A stretch of DNA of 64,000 nt, from NCBI RefSeq assembly GCF_900292015.1, contig NZ_LR130759.1, positions 1,302,001 through 1,366,000 on the forward strand, in the 5' to 3' direction. The position numbers and the translations under genes are program-made. A model generated the notes under the pieces. The model searched no databases and was not told the DNA's origin. It saw only the letters and a list, made by a program, of their open reading frames with translations. Origin of the DNA: Mycobacterium basiliense (lineage in GTDB: Bacteria; Actinomycetota; Actinomycetes; Mycobacteriales; Mycobacteriaceae). Shown one piece after another: positions 63,069 through 64,000 of the stretch (within the stretch, counting starts at the first letter, position 1; every line of letters starts with the position of its first letter).

Positions 63069-63722
63069 GTGCTGATCGCGATCGAAGGCGTGGACGGCGC
63101 GGGTAAGCGAACCCTGTCCGAGGGCCTGCGCACGGAGTTCGAGGCCGCCGGAAAGTCGGTGGCCACGCTGGCCTTCCCCCGTTACGGGAGCTCGGTCACG
63201 GCCGATATCGCCGCAGAGGCTCTGCATGGCGAGCACGGTGATCTTGCGTCGTCGGTGTTCGCGATGGCGACGCTGTTCGCGCTGGATCGGGCCGCCGCAG
63301 TAGAGGAGATCCACGGTTTGTGTCTGGCCTACGAGGTGGTGCTGCTGGACCGCTACGTGGCCTCCAACGCAGCCTACAGCGCGGCTCGCCTGCATGAGGG
63401 CTCCGCCGGCGCGGCGGTGGCCTGGGTGCGGCGGATGGAGTATCAACGGTTCGGGTTGCCGGAGCCCGACTGGCAGGTGCTGCTCGCGGTGCCCGTCGAG
63501 CTCGCCGGGGAAAGGTCGCGTGGGCGGGCCCGCGAGGACCCCGGCCGGCCGCGCGACAGCTACGAACGCGACGCCGAACTGCAGCGGCGCACCGGCCTGG
63601 TGTATACCGAGTTGGCCGCCGCCGGATGGGGCGGACCCTGGCTGGTCGTCGACGCGGATGTCGATCCGGGTGATCTGGCGGCGACTTTGATGTCGCCGAC
63701 GGCCCCGGACGGGAGAATTTGA
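63069..63722 (+). CDS. tmk: Thymidylate kinase
   Basis: Tmk phosphorylates dTMP to dTDP and is essential. The P-loop reads EGVDGAGKRT near residues 6-15, followed by the DRYVASNAAYSAARL motif with the conserved DRY and the lid RGRAREDPGR. The Arg in GKRT is the special feature of M. tuberculosis TMK. The GTG at 63069 starts at the conserved MLIAIEG. It is 217 residues long. The short 11-bp repeat array ends directly before it. Confidence 0.96.
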   Translation: MLIAIEGVDGAGKRTLSEGLRTEFEAAGKSVATLAFPRYGSSVTADIAAEALHGEHGDLASSVFAMATLFALDRAAAVEEIHGLCLAYEVVLLDRYVASNAAYSAARLHEGSAGAAVAWVRRMEYQRFGLPEPDWQVLLAVPVELAGERSRGRAREDPGRPRDSYERDAELQRRTGLVYTELAAAGWGGPWLVVDADVDPGDLAATLMSPTAPDGRI

Positions 63723-63791
63723 CAGTATTTGCCCTAATCAAGCAAGAAACGCCCGTGTGGCGCGTCAGTTTTATACCGAACTGGTGCCACC

Positions 63792-64000
63792 ATGGAGATC
63801 ATGAGGCAAAGGATTCTTGTCGTCGATGACGACGCTTCGCTGGCTGAGATGCTGACCATCGTGTTGCGTGGGGAGGGCTTCGACACCGCGGTCATCGGCG
63901 ACGGTACTCAGGCCCTGACTGCGGTGCGTGAATTGCGCCCCGACTTGGTGCTATTGGATTTGATGCTGCCCGGCATGAACGGCATCGACGTGTGTCGGGT
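63792..64000 (+). CDS. mtrA: Response regulator MtrA (3' end outside window)
   Basis: The receiver domain begins RILVVDDDASLAEML; Asp56 in LLDLMLPG is the phosphorylation site. The frame is open to the window edge, so the DNA-binding OmpR domain is missing. MtrA with its kinase MtrB controls division, envelope and oriC-linked functions, and is essential in M. tuberculosis. The ATG at 63792 gives Asp56 as in that protein; an in-frame ATG at 63801 would remove three residues. The 69-base gap after tmk holds a TTGACA (63719-63724) and a TATACC (about 63772), but the promoter could not be fixed. Confidence 0.95.
   Translation, partial: MEIMRQRILVVDDDASLAEMLTIVLRGEGFDTAVIGDGTQALTAVRELRPDLVLLDLMLPGMNGIDVCR

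Overview
The window is chromosomal DNA of a slow-growing Mycobacterium outside, but close to, the M. tuberculosis complex. It is GC-rich and carries two PPE-family proteins, the mycobacterial SigF/UsfX locus, whiB2, the F420 genes fbiA/fbiB, mtrA, and a gene order that runs, inverted, along the M. tuberculosis block from about Rv3298c (lpqC) to Rv3246c (mtrA). The species cannot be named from the sequence. Comparisons with M. tuberculosis are from memory of its published annotation; no search was run. Both edge genes (pstS, mtrA) are cut by the window.

Layout. 0-3 kb: a partial phosphate-binding protein, an orphan PPE gene and the esterase lipoprotein lpqC. 3-9 kb: DNA repair genes nei2 and lhr with a TetR regulator. 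9-14 kb: a lysine-catabolism cluster (lat, lrpA, a 2-oxoadipate decarboxylase-like gene, pcd). 14-17 kb: the SigF stress operon with a SigF-type promoter in front, a previously overlooked-looking 44-residue membrane protein on the opposite strand with its own SigF-type promoter, and a STAS-domain gene converging on sigF. 17-25 kb: biotin-dependent acyl-CoA carboxylase genes (accA3, accD5, accE5) interleaved with sulfur-transfer genes (sseA, sufE-like) and maf, with birA divergent. A 64-bp tandem repeat sits between accD5 and accE5. 25-33 kb: membrane proteins, purK-purE, fadE25, a SulP-carbonic anhydrase fusion and a class III CoA-transferase. 33-36.5 kb: a metal-efflux group (CDF-like protein, ctpC, pacL1). 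36.5-52 kb: cell-envelope sugar genes (lcp1, rmlD, wbbL, the GDP-mannose enzymes manB, pmmA, manA), with mamA methyltransferase, fbiAB and whiB2 between them. 52-58.8 kb: two tandem FAD monooxygenases, an amino-acid permease, and the alkane hydroxylase operon alkB-rubA-rubB-tetR. 58.8-64 kb: sahH, a large PPE-MPTR gene with an AT-rich upstream region, tmk and the start of mtrA.

How the parts fit. ManA, PmmA and ManB together make GDP-mannose from fructose-6-phosphate. RmlD and WbbL make and transfer the rhamnose linker of arabinogalactan, and Lcp1 attaches arabinogalactan to peptidoglycan. AccA3 (biotinylated by BirA), AccD5 and AccE5 form an acyl-CoA carboxylase. Lat, Pcd and the DUF1338 protein read as successive steps from lysine to 2-hydroxyglutarate. 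AlkB, RubA and RubB form an alkane hydroxylase electron chain.

The least expected signals are the small SigF-linked membrane gene and STAS gene at the sigF locus, the near-identical 64-bp repeat whose every unit carries stop and start codons between two subunits of one enzyme, and several genes absent from the matching M. tuberculosis order as I recall it (pstS-PPE pair, PPE-MPTR, STAS, PNPOx-like, Nudix, second FAD monooxygenase).
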